Positions 5,234 to 6,166 of a DNA stretch of 6,166 bases are shown piece after piece. Position 1 is the stretch's first letter, and the number at the start of each line of letters is the position of its first letter. The notes under the pieces are model-generated. The model searched no databases, was not told where the DNA came from, and worked only from the letters and a program-made list of their open reading frames with translations. The DNA lies in contig CATPAW010000019.1 of the NCBI GenBank assembly GCA_955652255.1, forward strand, positions 1-6,166. The letters are read 5' to 3'. The translations under genes and the position numbers were made by a program. The DNA comes from an uncultured Chthoniobacterales bacterium. GTDB taxonomy: Bacteria; Verrucomicrobiota; Verrucomicrobiia; Chthoniobacterales; UBA10450.

Positions 5234-5290
5234 CTTCCGATCCCTGTCCTCTGACTTCTACTCCCTACTTGTAATTTCTAATTTCTAACT
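5234..5290 (+). repeat. Pyrimidine-rich intergenic repeat before the transporter gene
   Basis: Nearly the whole 66-base gap between the MOSC stop and the transporter ATG is this string. It contains tgtcctctgacttct (5245-5259), sharing 11-base exact pieces with 4361-4371 and 4371-4381, then a direct TAATTTC duplication (5272-5278, 5279-5285). No Shine-Dalgarno or clear promoter is visible in it. Confidence 0.6.
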
Positions 5291-5293
5291 GCC

Positions 5294-6166
5294 ATGCATA
5301 AGCCTGACGATCGCAGCTTTATCGGGCATCCGCGCGGTCTCGGCTATCTCGCCTTCACCGAAGCTTGGGAACGCTTTTCTTACTACGGAATGCAATCGCT
5401 GCTCGTGCTCTACATGGTCAACAGACTGCTCTACCCCGGACACATCGAGCGCATCGCCGGGTTCGGTCCGTTTCGCCACCTGCTCGAGAGCATTTATCGC
5501 GGCCCGCTCTCGGTCCAGGCGCTCGCCTCGGCGATTTTCGGACTCTACACAGGTCTCGTTTATCTCACGCCGATCGGCGGCGGATTGATCGCCGACCGTG
5601 TGCTCGGACGCACACGCACAATCACAATCGGTGCACTGCTCATGGCGGCCGGGCATTTTCTGATGGCCTTCGACGTCACCTTCCTCGCCGCGCTGACTTG
5701 TCTTCTCGCCGGCGTCGGTTGCTTCAAAGGAAACCTCGCCAGTCAGGTCGGCGCGTTGTACGCGACCGGCGACAACCGGCGCGCGGACGCTTTTCAGATC
5801 TACTACATATTTATCAATGCTGGAGTAATCGCATCGCCGCTGATCGCTGGCACACTCGGCGAAGTTTACGGCTGGCATTACGGCTTCGGCGCTGCGGGCA
5901 TCGGCATGCTCATCGGCCTGACGATTTATCTGTCCGGCCGGAAATGGCTCCCCGTCGATTCCCCTGTCGCCCGTAAGGCCAATCGCGCATCAAAAACCCC
6001 GCTCACGCATCGCGAACGAATGGCCATCGTCACGCTGCTCGTGCTTTTGCCGGTGCTGACGATCGCTGTCATTGGCAACCAGCAAATATTCAATGGCTAT
6101 CTCGTGTGGGGCGAAAGAAGCGCGAACCTCATCTTCTTCGGTCGCAAGATGCCGACGACATGGCTG
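5294..6166 (+). CDS. Proton-coupled peptide transporter, POT/PTR2 family, N-terminal part (3' end outside window)
   Basis: The frame stays open from the ATG at 5294 to the window end, giving 291 residues; a complete POT protein is usually 450-550 residues. The POT hallmark ExxERFxYYG is at 23-32 (EAWERFSYYG) on helix 1, carrying the proton-coupling glutamates. GGGLIADRVLGR (95-106) is the MFS loop 2-3 motif. CFKGN (143-147) matches the FFKPN region of helix 4, with Lys145 conserved and Pro replaced by Gly. QIYYIFINAG (168-177) matches the PTR2 FYxxINxG signature. Hydrophobic segments continue through about 206 and resume after a basic cytoplasmic stretch near 218-240. The helix 1-2 linker (about 43-75) is longer than in many POTs. 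It should import di- and tripeptides with protons across the inner membrane. It follows the MOSC gene by 66 bases and lacks a Shine-Dalgarno. Confidence 0.93.
   Translation, partial: MHKPDDRSFIGHPRGLGYLAFTEAWERFSYYGMQSLLVLYMVNRLLYPGHIERIAGFGPFRHLLESIYRGPLSVQALASAIFGLYTGLVYLTPIGGGLIADRVLGRTRTITIGALLMAAGHFLMAFDVTFLAALTCLLAGVGCFKGNLASQVGALYATGDNRRADAFQIYYIFINAGVIASPLIAGTLGEVYGWHYGFGAAGIGMLIGLTIYLSGRKWLPVDSPVARKANRASKTPLTHRERMAIVTLLVLLPVLTIAVIGNQQIFNGYLVWGERSANLIFFGRKMPTTWL

Noticed and set aside
5285..5976. Long frames of about 200 codons on both strands over the transporter region (5285-5878 minus, 5365-5976 plus)
   Set aside because: They are shadows of the open-ended POT transporter frame, which carries ExxERFxYYG and the PTR2 signature. 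The shadow translations are low-complexity Arg-rich or Glu/Asp-rich.

Overview
The window looks like an ordinary stretch of a moderately GC-rich (above 50% by eye) free-living bacterial chromosome. It holds eight protein-coding loci, two of them cut by the window edges and one broken by a frameshift. There is no tRNA, rRNA, CRISPR array, transposase or phage gene. The intergenic spaces carry short GTTGGAY heptamer repeats and pyrimidine-rich 'ctctgacttct'-type strings. I associate these with soil Verrucomicrobiota (Spartobacteria/Chthoniobacter-like) genomes, but that placement is a memory-based inference; Acidobacteriota or another phylum is possible.

Layout. 1-555 (+) is the C-terminal part of a non-heme chloroperoxidase/perhydrolase-type alpha/beta hydrolase. 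606-1259 (+) is a complete MhqD/YpfH-like carboxylesterase. 1294-1781 (+) is a small conserved multi-pass membrane protein split by a single-base frameshift near 1384-1389. 1830-2738 (-) is an exported epoxide-hydrolase/Cif-like alpha/beta hydrolase with an Asp nucleophile. 2900-3277 (-) is a SnoaL/NTF2-like small protein. Divergent from it, 3420-4262 (+) encodes an isocitrate lyase/PEP mutase superfamily enzyme. 4436-5227 (+) is a stand-alone MOSC-domain protein. 5294-6166 (+) is the N-terminal part of a POT/PTR2 proton-coupled peptide transporter that runs off the right edge.

How they work together. Three of the eight loci are alpha/beta hydrolases of different subfamilies, alongside an NTF2-like protein, a MOSC protein and a PEP-mutase-like enzyme. 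This is a loose catabolic/detoxification neighbourhood rather than a recognisable pathway. The first three loci are co-oriented with gaps of 50 and 34 bases and could be co-transcribed. The two minus-strand genes are 161 bases apart, and the last three plus-strand genes are separated by repeat-containing gaps. No gap exceeds 300 bases.

I do not see a convincing undescribed system. The most notable points are the frameshifted membrane gene, the 7-base-periodic repeats on both sides of the PEP-mutase-like gene, the pyrimidine strings that keep one strand polarity regardless of gene direction, and active-site departures in two enzymes.
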